This document shows, one piece after another, positions 44,563-56,649 of a stretch of 64,000 nucleotides of DNA. The DNA lies in NCBI GenBank assembly GCA_932526585.2, contig OW052250.1, forward strand, positions 35,060,673-35,124,672, read 5' to 3'. The translations under genes and the position numbers were made by a program. Below the pieces are notes generated by a model, which did no database searches, was not told where the DNA came from, and saw only the letters and a program-made list of their open reading frames with translations. Source of the DNA: Philonthus cognatus (Eukaryota > Arthropoda > Insecta > Coleoptera > Staphylinidae). Within the stretch, counting starts at the first letter, position 1. Each line of letters starts with the position of its first letter.

Positions 44563-44840
44563 TACTAGGAATATTTCTTTAAAATATACATATTGTATAC
44601 GCTGTACATTTTCAGACATTCGTCGATTTTATAACAGCGTTCAATTTGAAGTTGAGAAAGAGTGTTTAGACTCCTTGGTTAAGCATAAAGAAATATATCA
44701 AGTTTTGATGAGCCTGAAAGTTTGGGTTGATCGCTCCGCAAAGCCGAGCGCCCAAACCAAATTTTCAGGCTTTTCTAAACTCGAAAAATTACTTTATGCG
44801 CCAGGCGTATACCCCACTGGAATATTGTGAAGCTAGAGAT
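44563..44840. mobile_element. Cruciform MITE, left half
   Basis: AGGAATATTTCTTTAAAATA end, outer arm, and decayed palindrome 44692-44799 with a GCTCCGCAAAGCCGAGCG core. Confidence 0.8.
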
Positions 44841-45185
44841 ACACTTAAAAATACTTTTGCAAAATGAGTAATAATCAAAATATTTAAATAACAAATTGTT
44901 TAAATTTTTAACTTATTTAGTAATTTAATAACAAAAAATTAATAATGTTAGGTTATTGCATCAATAGCGCTGAATGGGTTCATTTTGAAAATATTTATAC
45001 ATTAATTGTCTAAGATTACTCTAATAATCAGTAAATATTATATTTAAAATATCTGAGCTGATTTTATTTGCAAGTTTGAGCCAAAGTTAAAAAAATAGAG
45101 CCATTTATCATTTCAACAAGTTTTGACAAGTTTTGTTTAAAACGATTTCAACAAAATCTAATCAAAATTTACAGACTTTGTAATA
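44841..45185. other. AT-rich spacer
   Basis: No feature recognised. Confidence 0.4.
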
Positions 45186-45188
45186 CAA

Positions 45189-45450
45189 GGTGTTTTTCTT
45201 TTAAGTATACATATCCCAACTATATGTTGTAAATTTACAGACATTCGTTGTTTTAAGAGATCAATGTGAAGATTTAAACGAGTGTTTTCCACTCCCAGAC
45301 TAAGCATGAAGTAAAATTTCGAGTTTAAAAAAGCTCCGTGAAAATTTGTCGAGAGTCGCGCAGCGACCCGAGACAAATTTTCTGGGCTTTTCTAAACTCG
45401 AAATTTTACTTCATGCGCCACGCGTATAAAACACAGGTTTAACGTGAAGT
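45189..45450. mobile_element. Cruciform MITE, left half, type-B core
   Basis: AGGTGTTTTTCTTTTAAGTA, palindrome 45304-45416 with GTCGCGCAGCGACCC, then CGCCACGCGTATAAAACAC. Confidence 0.85.
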
Positions 45451-46328
45451 TTGAATTACTCTTAGAAGTACTTAACTTTATTAAAAGTTTTAAATGAAGT
45501 GGTAAAACAAAGTTAAGTGTTAAGTGTGTTAATACTTAATACTTAAATTTGTAAAACTCCCAGCCTTAATTGCAACTTCAATTATATTTTACATCAAATT
45601 AAAATGTTGATGTTATTCTTTATTTTTGCATTGGAATTCATTTATATGAACTGGTGGAGCAAATGCACCTTTCGATCGGATTCGATAGGATTTTCATTAA
45701 ACTTGGGCGTTCGGGTGTGTTTAAAAAGAGAAAATCGTTATCTTCATCTCCATCCAACATTTCGTAAATTATAGAGTGGCTGGTAGTATTTATAGAATCC
45801 GCGAATCCTCCTACGCAAACACAAATTGATGATCAATAGTTGATGTTATGTGTATATTCGTTAGCGGCATGCAAATTTATGCTGTAAATAAAATACTTTT
45901 GTGTGCATACATACGTATGTATGAATAGATGATGCAATATTCTATACTTATAAATCTATCCATAACGCTTGTTTATGACATTAGGTGTTCATTAAAAAAC
46001 ATGATCGAGTAGGCGATGCTTTTTTGATAGAAGGAAATGGAACGAAAAAGTGAAGTCGCAACTTAATTTACCGTTTGTCATACCTGACATAAATGTCAGA
46101 TTGTGTTAATCAGTAGCTCATTAGTTTGCCTTGTTTTCATAATTGGGTTATATCTTTTTATTCTTATTTTCCTTCGTGTAAGTGCACATTGAAATACCGA
46201 GTAAAATAACAAACTTTTATAAAACTGCGTTAGATTAACATTGACATGAACGACTGACAAATTCACCTACACAATTTTTGGAAAATTTCACAGCCAACTC
46301 GATCGTGTTTTAAACCAAACACCTAATA
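45451..46328. other. Spacer, apparently non-repetitive
   Basis: 45650-46250 is of mixed composition and has no repeat or coding match that I can see. Confidence 0.4.
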
Positions 46329-46330
46329 TA

Positions 46331-46929
46331 CAGAGAGTTTTATGTAACACCGAACATTTTCATAACGAACATTTTTTAAGTATACATAAGCATACGTTGT
46401 GCATGCTCCGACGCTCGGTTTATTAAAAGATTTGAAGCTTTTTAATCGAGTGTTTTTCACATCCAGGCTAAGCATGAAGTATAATTTCGAGTTTAGAAAA
46501 GCCTGAACATTTGGTTTGGTCACGTAGCGCGAAGCGCGGAGCGACCAAACCAAATTTTCAGGCTTTTCCAAACTCGAAATTTTACTTCATGCGCCACCGG
46601 TACAAAACACTGATGCAAAGTAAAGTTTAGCGGTGCTTTAAACTTCGTAGTATGTTAGTGTTTTGTACCGGTGGCGCATGAAGTAAAATTTCGAGTTTAG
46701 AAAAGTCTGAAAATTTGGTTTGGCCGCTCCGCGCTTCGCGCTACGCGACCAAACCAAATTTTCAGGCTTTTCAAAATTCGAAATTTTACTTCATGCTTAG
46801 TCTAAGAGTGGAACACACTCATTTTAAGTTTCAAATTGAACTCTGGTTAAAAACAACTAGTATCTAAAGATTTACGGCGTATACGCTGTCATTGGGACAT
46901 GTACATACACTTGAAAGAAAAACTCCCTG
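46331..46929. mobile_element. Cruciform MITE, complete, with TA target
   Basis: Starts CAGAGAGTTTTATG, ends GAAAAACTCCCTG, with TA on each side (46329-46330 and 46930-46931). Palindromes 46472-46592 and 46676-46796 are separated by the self-complementary spacer ACCGGTACAAAACACTGATG / ACTAAC...GTGTTTTGTACCGGT. Length 599 bp. This copy best shows the family's ends and its probable Tc1/mariner-type target. Confidence 0.88.
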
Positions 46930-46931
46930 TA

Positions 46932-47404
46932 TGTACAAGTTGAATCATTAATTAGGATTGATTGGCTACAATTTTTAATGGTCATATAGGCAACTCAATT
47001 AACACACAACTTAAAAATTAAAGATATAAAATTGTATTGGATGCAAATGTTTGGTGTTATATTAAACTCTCTGTATGTATATAATTAATTTTTCGATTAA
47101 CCCGCGATGAAACATTTTCAAATTTAATGATGGGATATAACACTTCGTTTGTTTCACTGATTTTTTGTTTACTCCAAACTAGTTTAAACTTCTAGTCATT
47201 TTAACATATATCTCTTTAAAGATGACTAAAGATTTTAGAAACAAGATAACATTGAAATAACATCAGTACTTTAACATAGAACAATATTTAAAAACCTATT
47301 CAAAGTTGTGCTCTATAGATTGTTATATAGAGATTATGAGTATGTAAAATTACCTACATGGTTTATTACCTACAATTTAGTAAATTTGTGGATGAAAAAC
47401 GGTT
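46932..47404. other. Spacer with a decayed CGAAAC-box tail
   Basis: The minus strand at 47150-47220 reads TAGTTTGGAGTAAACAAAAA and GTGAAACAAACG, a decayed member of the tail family. Confidence 0.4.
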
Positions 47405-47705
47405 TACCGCTGATGAATTTTCAGGTTTTGCTAAACTCGACATTTTACTTCATGCGCCATGCGTATAAAACACTGAAATATACAACCAGTGTTTTATACG
47501 CGTGGCGCATGAAGTAAAATTTCGAGTTTAGAAAACCAGAAAATTTGGTTTGGTTATTCCGCTTCGCGGAGCGACCAAACCAAATTTTCAGGCATTTCTA
47601 AACTCGAAATTTTACTTCATGCTTTACTGGGACTGGAAAACAATGGTTAAAAGTTTCAAATTAAACTCTTGAAAAAAACAACTAATGTCAGGAAATTTAC
47701 AACGT
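47405..47705. mobile_element. Cruciform MITE, right part
   Basis: Half palindrome 47417-47457, spacer, and full palindrome 47507-47622 with a TTATTCCGCTTCGCGGAGC core, then a shortened arm. Confidence 0.8.
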
Positions 47706-47884
47706 TTGCATATAAAGAATATACATTTCTAAAAATGGTGACTTTTTAGTTTTGAAATATTTATACTCTGCAACGAGCATTTAAAATGAATAGTATATTT
47801 TTTAATTACATACCTTTATTTTATTTTATACTTTTTCAGATTTAAAACACGACCAATATATTTAGTCAAAAAGTTGGTCATGTC

Positions 47885-48055
47885 TAACGATTATTTCAAT
47901 CATTAGTTGATTGATGCTTGATTATTGATTAGTCATCAATTAGCAAAAAAAATTCATGACTAATGACTAAAAAGTTAGCCATTAGTTATGACTAACAAAT
48001 GCATAATTATTTATTAGTCTTAGTCATCAATCGACTAAAAATGCCTAATTCTAAA
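47885..48055. repeat. TTAGTCAT clustered repeat
   Basis: ATGACTAA / TTAGTCAT variants recur more than ten times in both orientations; similar in style to the GGATTCGAAT clusters. Confidence 0.65.
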
Positions 48056-48282
48056 TTTAGGTATGTTTGGGGTTAGATAGTGCATTCACTATTATTGTAG
48101 AACGACACTTCTTATTTTAATGTAATGCCAACAAACTGTACGATGACATATTTTTTGTATATGGAAATAATGTTTAATATGGTTTCCTTAATTTATATTC
48201 AATTATCCTTTTCTTTTTAAATTTAATTACTCTTGCTTGTATTTTTGCATTTTTATATTTTTATATTGTTTATCTCTTCGTT

Positions 48283-48940
48283 TATTAGGTATAAATGAAA
48301 TTGCCAATTCTTGGTTGCAGAATACTTCAAACATTAAAAGTGCTATTCTTCTCGCAATCTACAACAAGTTAGTTTTACAAAGACTATATCAAACACTCAT
48401 TGAAACAACTACTTCCCGAGCTAATACCCCGACGGACATTGAATTATACAACAAGTGTTTGTTGTTACATACAGTAACCTACTGCAAATGTAACAATTTT
48501 GGTCAAATTATTCAGGCCATCTGTAGACGCATTTCGAGATTTAGTCTTTGTAAGACTAACTTGTTGTAGATTGCGAGAAGAATCGCACTTTTAATGTTTG
48601 AAGTATTCTGCAACCAAGAATTGGCAATTTCATTTATACTTATGTTTGGACGGTAACGTGACTGCCAGTCTAAGGTGTCAAATTGTTTAGAGGGAATGGC
48701 AAAGCTATACTGATGAGAGATCTCGAAACGCGTCTATAGACGGCCTGAATAATTTGACCCGAATTGTTACATTTGCTGTAGGTTACTGTATGTAACAACA
48801 AACACTTGTTGTATAATTCAATATCCGTCGGGGTATTAACTCGGAAAGTAGTTGTTTCAATGAGTGTTTGATATAGTCTTTGTAAGACTAACTTATTGTA
48901 GATTGCGGAAGAATCGCACTTTTAATGTTCTTCGTTTATT
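48283..48940. mobile_element. Penelope-like tail composite with hammerhead-like core
   Basis: The same tail (ATTGAAACAACTACTTCCCG and ACAAAGACTATATCAAACAC) runs one way at 48290-48430 and back at 48560-48640 and 48840-48935. At 48710-48729 the plus strand reads CTGATGA-GAGATCTC-GAAAC, then GCGTCTATAGACGGCC, a canonical hammerhead core order. The stem II sequence GAGATCTC is self-complementary without a proper loop. No ORF. Confidence 0.6.
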
Positions 48941-50430
48941 ACTTTGTTTACTACTTATTTAAATTATTGTATATTTTCCCTTGTTGGATTCTTCTGTAGG
49001 ATAATAAATTTATTATTATTATTATTATCATTATTATTATCATTATTATTATTAATATGGGTAATGCAAAGACAACTAGATAAAAATCATTTTCTTGCAC
49101 GTTGTAGTATTTTTAAATATGCAATAGGGCAATTTATACTAATAACGCTTAAACTTGCTCCCCGCAAAAATAATTACTCGAACTCTAATAACATTAAAAG
49201 CCACGTTCCATCTACATGATTAATTGCAGCGGCTAAAATTTTCATTGAATCCCATCATATTTGGATTTCATTTCGCCAGACTAAAAAAGAAAAATAACAT
49301 AAAATCATTTGCAACGAGAGAAATTACGAAATATCTCTTATTACAATTTCGAATATTCAAACCACTAATCGCCTTTGCTAAACTCTGGATGGCTCGATGA
49401 CATCACCAACAGGTGTCTCCCCGGCTTAGCGAATAAGTTCCAATGGGATTACGCTTCAAAAACGATAAAATGGAGACACGCTGCAATTAATTCGAATGAA
49501 TTAAACTCTAATTACGCTTTTTTGCGTAAGGTCGCTTCTAATTCCCTTTAGATGTAAATCCAATTAGTTTAATTAAATGCTACAAATACGAAATTATTAA
49601 AATTGATAAAACTCATTGACGTGAATAAATGCATCAGCTTATCGGATGTGTTCGCTGTAATTCCAACCCGTCGAAACCCGTCGACACCTGTTGAAAGCAG
49701 GAGAGAATTATAGCAGAATCCACTAAATAAAAATATATTGTGTTCATGTTTTCAAAGTGGTATACATAAAAATGTTCGTGTTTATTTTGTATGAGTATAT
49801 TAAATATTTGTAATTGAGTTATTACTGTGACAGTTACTATGTATGGAGTTTATTGAATCACAAAACTACATTCCAATATTTAGTTGTTAATTGGAATAAA
49901 ACCATTGCAATTTGGAATTTATATTATAATAATGGTAATATGTAATTTATTTAATGCAAACGAGTTGAAAATAAGGGGTTAAAGTTTCGGCTACTTTATT
50001 TGAATATTTGTCGGAGTATTTGGTTACACAATGAAACACTAGTTATAATTAAGTAAAGCAAACTTACAGGCATCCCTTTTTTTATTTTTAGTTAGCTCTT
50101 GTCAAGTGTAATGTTTCCAACAGTAGAGATGAAATATTTAGCAGAAAGTCAACATTATTCCACCACAAATGATTTATTTTTTAACCTTTGACCGACATAC
50201 CTTTTTGAAAGAAATATTTATACTTTAGTTAATTAAATAATAATGATCTTACATCATGTAATATTTTCTTCACTTGAACTAATTTAATACCATTTACAAA
50301 TGAGGTCTTTTCAGTCATTTAATAATTTCTGTGATATATATTAAAACAGTTCAATCTAGTTTTACAAATTTTCCATATACAATAAAATTCGTTTACAAAC
50401 AAAAATTAGCCTCAAGTCCGGTTTCACTAA
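48941..50430. other. Spacer with a TTA microsatellite
   Basis: A TTA/TCA trinucleotide run at 49008-49055. 49230-49700 is more complex, non-repetitive sequence without a coding frame; the rest is AT-rich. Confidence 0.5.
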
Positions 50431-50560
50431 CTTCAGTTACATATTATTCAAAGTTTAAGTTTATTTGTCGATTAAAATAGAAAATTTACATGTTACTTCA
50501 GTTACATATTATTTAAAGTTTAAGTTTATTTGTCGATTAAAATACAACATTTCCATGTTA
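50431..50560. repeat. 65-bp tandem duplication
   Basis: CTTCAGTTACATATTATTYA...TCGATTAAAATA...CATGTTA twice, second copy from 50496, a few differences. Confidence 0.85.
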
Positions 50561-51199
50561 GCTACGTAAATAAGGTACGATTCACGAGAGGTGTCCCATA
50601 CAGTCTATTTCACGAATGTTTACTACACTCACGTCATCAATTATAAAATTCCGAATCAATCTGTTCAAGGTCATATGTAATTGCGCGCGTTGGCGTAACG
50701 TTAAAAAGTTTAATGTTTTACTGAATCCTGTATTGAAACCCTAGAAATTGCATTCCAACATGTAATCTTAGGAAGAACTCATGCCAATGAATAAGTTATT
50801 GGAATGCACTTTCAAAAAAAATCCCGAAAGAATGATTACTGTTATGAGATTGACATTATTCCATGTACAATAATAATAAAATGCAATACAATTAATTTTA
50901 ATAAAAAAATATTTATTTTCACTTCTATCGCGTCCATTTCAAAAACTATGAATTCATGATTTTTACCATGGACGCGATAGAAATCTTGTTTGTGTGAGTG
51001 TTCATGGGGCTATTTATTTTATATTATCTAATTTTCAAACCACGATTAAAAATAGTTAACGACCTTGGATATTAACCAAATAGCGACCTTTCCTCTAAAA
51101 TGACCGGAGAAGCAGGAAAATGCATACATGTGGTATTACATGATAAACCCCTACGTATACTTGATCGAATCAACACCCGGTAATTTGGTGGAAGTTGAT

Positions 51200-51921
51200 T
51201 TAATCATTATCACTGTCTGTTACATCGTCTGAACTATTCCCATCTCCAATATGAATAATAAATTCTGGCACATTATCCAGAACGTTTTGGCTGATGTACC
51301 ATCTGTCGATAATGGATTCTGTGTGTCTAATAACAGAGTCCCGCCTTTCCGGAGTACATTTTTTTAAGGATTTGTGCTACATGACCAACACTTCATTGTC
51401 TCCATATCCTTTTTCACCTATATGAGGATCATAATATTGTTTTTCCTGTGCCCATATTAGTTCTATGGCGTTAAATTCGCAGTGATATGCTGGGAGTCGC
51501 AATATTTCATGGCCATGTTCGAGCAGATATTCGTCTATCACGTATCCGCCTTAAACTTGTTTCTTCCACAGGTTTATTGTTATCTTGTAGCCAATGTGTG
51601 ATTTGTGCCTTCGTCCAAGAAATTTTGAGCTGCTTTTCTACGAAAACGCTGTGGTAAGGTTCATCCATAACCAGTCTGCAAGTTTTGTAGTTGTTGCATA
51701 AATAAGGGAAGCATTCTTTACGAAACCTGTACTCTGACCAGCATGTAAAATAACAAACAAAGCGCTTTCCCTCACCGACAGCTCTCCTTATTTTAACAAT
51801 TTACCTTATGGACTGCATCTGAAGGTAAAAGGGGACCTCCATTGCATTTTTCCTGGTTGAAGTAGTCCATTACTTTAAAAATCATATCTCGGGCTACTTC
51901 AGTAAGTCTTTTTTCAGGCAT
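51200..51921 (-). pseudogene. IS630-like DDE transposase remnant
   Basis: On the minus strand MPEKRLTEVARDMIFKVM opens a helix-turn-helix segment that continues FNQEKCNGGPLLPSDAVHK. After frameshifts come VMDEPYHSVFVEKQLK (in the place of a DNAPYHS catalytic-D block), THWLQDNNKPVEE, DEYLLEHGHEILRLPAYH and EFNAIELIWAQEKQYYDP, the catalytic-E block (normally LNPIELIW). The end is acidic (NSSDDVTDSDND). The middle with the first catalytic D is missing. Order and motifs match a widespread insect family of HTH plus DDE_3 proteins. Confidence 0.75.
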
Positions 51922-52776
51922 TTTGAGTTAATGGTTATAAAAAACTAGATCTAATCACAAAACAATTAATTCTACACTTGCTTACACTATGAAAAAACAC
52001 AAAAAACTCATGAAAATACTAAAACAAACAGAAATACTTGAAATCTTGGAACGGATAGTGACGTTACTGACGTTTCTGGGAAGCGTTGTGCTGGGGTAGA
52101 CATGCACTATATAATGGCGTCTTTGTCTAATGCATCGCCTCACGTTTCTGAGCGGTGAGCCCTGTTGTCGGTACTTGTATCAGGAGTCACAAGACATACG
52201 TTTCTATTATTTAGTACGATGATGCGCATATAATAGTATAAAATGGTAGAATAACTGCTTGTCTTAGATACGTACATAAATTGATGACGTGACTGCCAAC
52301 ATTCGTGAAAAATACTGTAGTTTCCTTGATTTGTAGTGCTGCTTTCTGCACCAATACATGTAATACGAAAATAGTTTGATGTCATCAAATTACGTGTGTA
52401 AAAAGAGTCAGAAAACTTCAAAATATGTCTGCTTTGGTTTTTAGATGGAACATGCGAAAACGTATGTGCCGGTATGCAGCTATAAAATTTTAAGGTTAAA
52501 CGTCACATTTTGACAAAGTTTTTGTAAAACTAAATCTGCAAAAACCCAGCCACAAATTATTTTAATTAATGTGCACAATCGTTTTAAATGTGAGTTTAAG
52601 TGGTATAATTATAATTTCCACAACTACTAAATAGTTCAGGTATATACAGAAATAACTAATGCATTTATGTTGATTTTGTATAAGCTTAAACGAAAATGTT
52701 AGTTGAATGAATGCGCATTCAGTAGATTTAGCAAATAGTCATCGGATTAATCTTTTAATACAGGCAATTTTTTTAT

Positions 52777-53312
52777 ACATTACAAGGAATTTTCTATTAG
52801 GTATACATATGCATACATTTTTTTTAAAGAGTACAATTTGAAGCTTAAAACGAGTGTTTTCCACTCCCAGACTAAGCATGAAGTAAAATTTCGAGTTTAG
52901 AAAAGCCTGAAAATTTGGTTTGGTCGCGTAGCGCGAAGCCCGGAGCGGCCAAACCAAATTTTCAGGCTTTTCTAAACTCAAAATTTTACTTCATGCGCCA
53001 TGCGTATTAAACACTGAAAGCACTGTAATATTGCGAACGAGTAAACTTCGCTTGAAATTAGTGTCTTATACGCGTGGCGCATGAAGTAAAATTTCGAGTT
53101 TAGAAAAGCCTGAAAATTTGGTTTGGCCGCTCCGCGCTTCGCGCTACGCGACCAAACCAAATTTTCAGGCTTTTCTAAACTCGAAATTTTACTTCATGCT
53201 TAACCTGGGAGTGGAAAACACTCGTTTAAACTTCAAATTGACCTCTTTTAAGAAAACAACGAATATTTAAAAATCTACAACACGTAATGGGGATATGTAT
53301 ACTCAAAAGAAA
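52777..53312. mobile_element. Cruciform MITE, complete, inside the DDE transposon
   Basis: AAGGAATTTTCTATTAGGTA end, palindromes 52876-52996 and 53079-53199 with inverted GGTTTGGTCGC cores, right end TATACTCAAAAGAAAAAATT. It is the counterpart of the one at 3258-3772. Confidence 0.88.
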
Positions 53313-53527
53313 AAATTCACAAGAAATTATGATTTACAGTTTTTCTAAAAGAAAGAACACTGATATACTCGCGACCTAAACAGTATGACATTGTTATGTA
53401 ACCTCAAAATTTAACACAACTAAGAAAAATACTCTCTAAAAAATTTGAACGACATATTTGACATCAATGAGTCATAGGACATCTCTCCCGAATTCTACTA
53501 TAAATGATTTGGTTGCTACTTTCATAT

Positions 53528-53650
53528 ACATCCAGAAAGTTTTTGTTTTAAGTATACACATCCAGATGCGTACTCTGTAAATATTCAGACATTTGTTGGT
53601 TATGAAAAGCGTACAATTTGAAACTTTTAACGAGTGTTTCCACTTGATTC
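53528..53650. mobile_element. Cruciform MITE, left-end fragment
   Basis: AGAAAGTTTTTGTTTTAAGT, CAGACATTTGTTGGTTATG, CGAGTGTTTCCACTTGATTC; ends before the palindrome. Confidence 0.75.
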
Positions 53651-54859
53651 AGTTTTTGAATGAAATCACAATAATATACTCCTGTGGCACTTCGCCCACA
53701 TGGTACTCTATCTGTCATGATGATTTCATTGTAATCATAGGCAAAGATCATCATTTGATTGATAACTGTGATTGATAATTTGTATTATAGGTGGTGTTGT
53801 CTCGGGGCGGCCTCATGCTTATCTCAGTGGCGCAACAGTGTGACAAAAACAACCTGTGAATACTAAAAATTATACGAGCGCGCTGCTGTATGTCACCACT
53901 AATAAGTTAATCCAATTCCTTTTACATGGGTGTGGTTTTTTGTGCGCTAACATGCCCTCTCGAGATGACTAGCTAAATGAAATAACCTGTATCACAACTT
54001 CATTTATATTTCATTTATGCTGGGTGTTGATTCGATCATTTATACATGGGGGCTTAACATGTAAAACCGCATTTAAGCATTTTCCTGGTTTCAGGGTCTT
54101 GTTAGAGTAAAAGTATAAGAGTACACAAAAATTAAGAAAAACATCCTACGCAATTATTTAAAATTGGTTAAAGTTCGACATCATTTACAGTATTTTTATC
54201 AAACTTTAAAATTTTAAAATTAATGATTTTAGGTATGAAAGTCTAGTACTAGATTAGAAGTCTCGTACTCGACTATTATGCTTAAAATCATCAATTTTAA
54301 ATTTTCGAAATTTTAAAAATTTGATAAAAATAATGTAAATGATGTCGAACTATAACGTAACGTAATCACGTGCAGAAAATGCCCACATTGTTTTTTAATA
54401 CCCGACTTGACTAAATACAGGGTTTCCTATTTTGATTAGAACAGTATGGGTAACTTTGTTATTATTAATAATAGAGATTCGGTTAAATGGACAAAGTTTT
54501 GTAGTTATATGTGCTTCTTTAGATTCCATTAAGAAACAATTGAGATTTTCTAAACCTTTGAAGTAATTGAGAAAAAACTATAATAGGAGCTTTTCGAAAA
54601 TACCCCATATCTTTCTTATTTTTAATTTTATTCAAAATCTGTAACAACGTTGTCAAAGCGTCTATAGCGCTACAGATGGTGATTAATTTTAATTTATTTA
54701 CCGATTCATTTTTTATTTTTATTAATATCTACTTTTGATTTCTTGAGTTGTTATCTCATCTGGCACTTGGTGAAACATATTAGAATAGGCAAAGTTATTT
54801 AAATTAAAAACACTTAGTATTGTTTTACAAATTAAAACTTTAATCCGTATAATTTTAAG

Positions 54860-55135
54860 ATTTTGCATTCAGGTAATAAGGGATACACACTAAATCTAAA
54901 AGAAGGCCTGGAGATAAACAGGGCCATAAAAATTGGAAAAAACATAGTAAACGACAACGAAGAGATTTGGAATTCCCCAATTTTGACTTACCTTATTACC
55001 TGAAACATAAATATGTATATATACCTAAACAATATTTTTTTCTGTACATTCTATTGAAAGTGGTATAACAAGCCGAAACTAGTCGGGATAAAGTTTTAAT
55101 TTGTGAAACAATACCAAGTGTTTTTAATTTGAATA
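54860..55135 (+). pseudogene. Possible Penelope-like ORF C-terminus followed by its tail
   Basis: From 54880 the frame reads LNLKEGLEINRAIKIGKNIV then NDNEEIWNSPILT, reminiscent of the C-terminal segment of insect Penelope-like proteins. About 110 bp after it comes AAGCCGAAACTAGTCGGGAT followed by AATTTGTGAAACAATACC. The fragment is short and the family call rests on memory of the motif, so it is tentative. Confidence 0.35.
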
Positions 55136-55644
55136 ACTTTACATATCAAGTTTTGAATTCGAACTGCATTTTTGCCCTGATTTCAATGATGTGTAACACC
55201 TGTACAATTTTTTATTTTAGTTTTTTAATTGTTTTAAAACAATTCAATTGTTACTTTAGTTGGTAAGACACATATGATACCTTATTTGAAAAAATAATTA
55301 CTATCGATTGGTTGTAATTTGTTATGTCAAATGCTCTTTTTGATTGAATAAAGTGTTTGTTGCAATGGTTATATACCATAAGCAAATAAATACGTGATAA
55401 ACTGCATGTGTAGCACATGATTAAGTTTGATGTGGGTGTTAACGGCCAAGCCGTTAACACCCATATCAAACTTAATCCTTCGTTAGATTTTACGGCGTTA
55501 CTTCCCTAGTGGTATAACCATATGTTCCCATTTGAAAACTAAAGTTGGTATTTATAAAACAAAAACTAATCACCAGATAAATTAAAATTGATCACTATCT
55601 GATGCGTCATAACATTTACTTACATTTATAAGATAGATATGATA

Positions 55645-55715
55645 GAATGACTCAAAGTCGAAACTAGTTGGAATAAAAAACCAAAATATTAAAATTTAAC
55701 CAAGTGTTTTCCTTT
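55645..55715 (+). repeat. CGAAACTAGT-box tail
   Basis: AGAATGACTCAAAGTCGAAA then CTAGTTGGAATAAAAAACC and AATTTAACCAAGTG. It has a small stem GACT-CAA-AGTC before the GAAAC. The same layout lies on the minus strand at 63775-63830 and at 16735-16800. Confidence 0.65.
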
Positions 55716-56649
55716 TTTAAATCATAGACATGGAAGATTTTCAAAAATCGCGATTTTTAGTTTTTTCACAACCACTTAAAAGTTTTATGATTTTTAAAAT
55801 GTTTCTTATTTGAATTTGATAAAGACATAAAACTACACAGCTTTGCCTAGTTAACCGCATCTCTATCATTAATAATAATAAAGTTACTCATATTGTCCCA
55901 CTTAAAATAGGACGCTCTCTATACCTGATCGAATCAGCACCCGGTATGTATGTACAGGGTGTCTACGCTGAATCGTTTGTTAAAGTTTATGGGGTTACTG
56001 TTGCACTAAAAATTTGAAAAAAATCCTTGTCATAAAGTTGAATCAGTTCTCCTTATGTGAAATATTTTCAACTTTATATCACTTCCGGTTCCACAGGGAG
56101 TAGCACAAAATTTGTTATTTTAAATAGAACACCCTATATGATAGTAATTTTTTGGGTTCCTCGTTTAAATTGCAACATATTTTATTTGAACATAGGTACA
56201 CTGATCTCTTATAGTTTTCAAGCAAAAAAATGTTTTTTTAAATTTTGACCTCTAAAAGGCATCTTGAAATCTGTTTGTAACTTCTCTTAAGAGTAAGATA
56301 AAAATATGATTTATATATCTACTTGTACCTAGAGGATGCCTCTATGAGTACATTAATTGTAAACTGGTAATTTTGACAATAAGTGTTCTTAAAATGTCAA
56401 TATCCAAGTGCCCTCTTCAATATCTCGTAATTCATTTTTTTTTTAAATAGAATGACCCATTTTTTATCACATGGTACGATTGGGGGGAAAATTTCCTAAA
56501 AAAGAGTATTGCAACTATACTCTTAAAGCAAGTGGTTTTCGAATTATTTCGAAGATTCGTTTTTCCTCGCATTTATGCAGGGAATGCGCGCATAAGTCGC
56601 AACTGAATTTTAGTAGGCAAGTAGTAATGCTTTTGTTTTGTCGCATATA

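Larger units (their letters stand above)
50571..53505 (-). mobile_element. DDE transposon with GGTACGATTCACGAGAGG end, broken
   Basis: The left end GATTCACGAGAGGTGTCC and the reversed right end GAATTCGGGAGAGATGTCC are imperfect inverted repeats about 2.9 kb apart. It holds a transposase remnant on the minus strand, a hairpin at 50934-50982 (TTCTATCGCGTCCAT and complement), an inserted transposon end at about 51150-51176 (GATCGAATCAACACCCGG) and a cruciform MITE. The deleted sister is at 2780-3985. Confidence 0.7.
54020..55944. mobile_element. 1.9-kb inverted-repeat element enclosing a Penelope-like remnant
   Basis: CTGGGTGTTGATTCGATCA and, reversed, CCGGGTGCTGATTCGATCAG as ends. A second inverted layer (GTAACTTTGTTATTATTAAT and its complement) follows at 54450 and 55870. 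It contains a palindrome at 54174-54350 (TTCGACATCATTTAC and complement), a hairpin with 28-bp arms at 55419-55477, and two CGAAAC-box tails. Confidence 0.6.
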
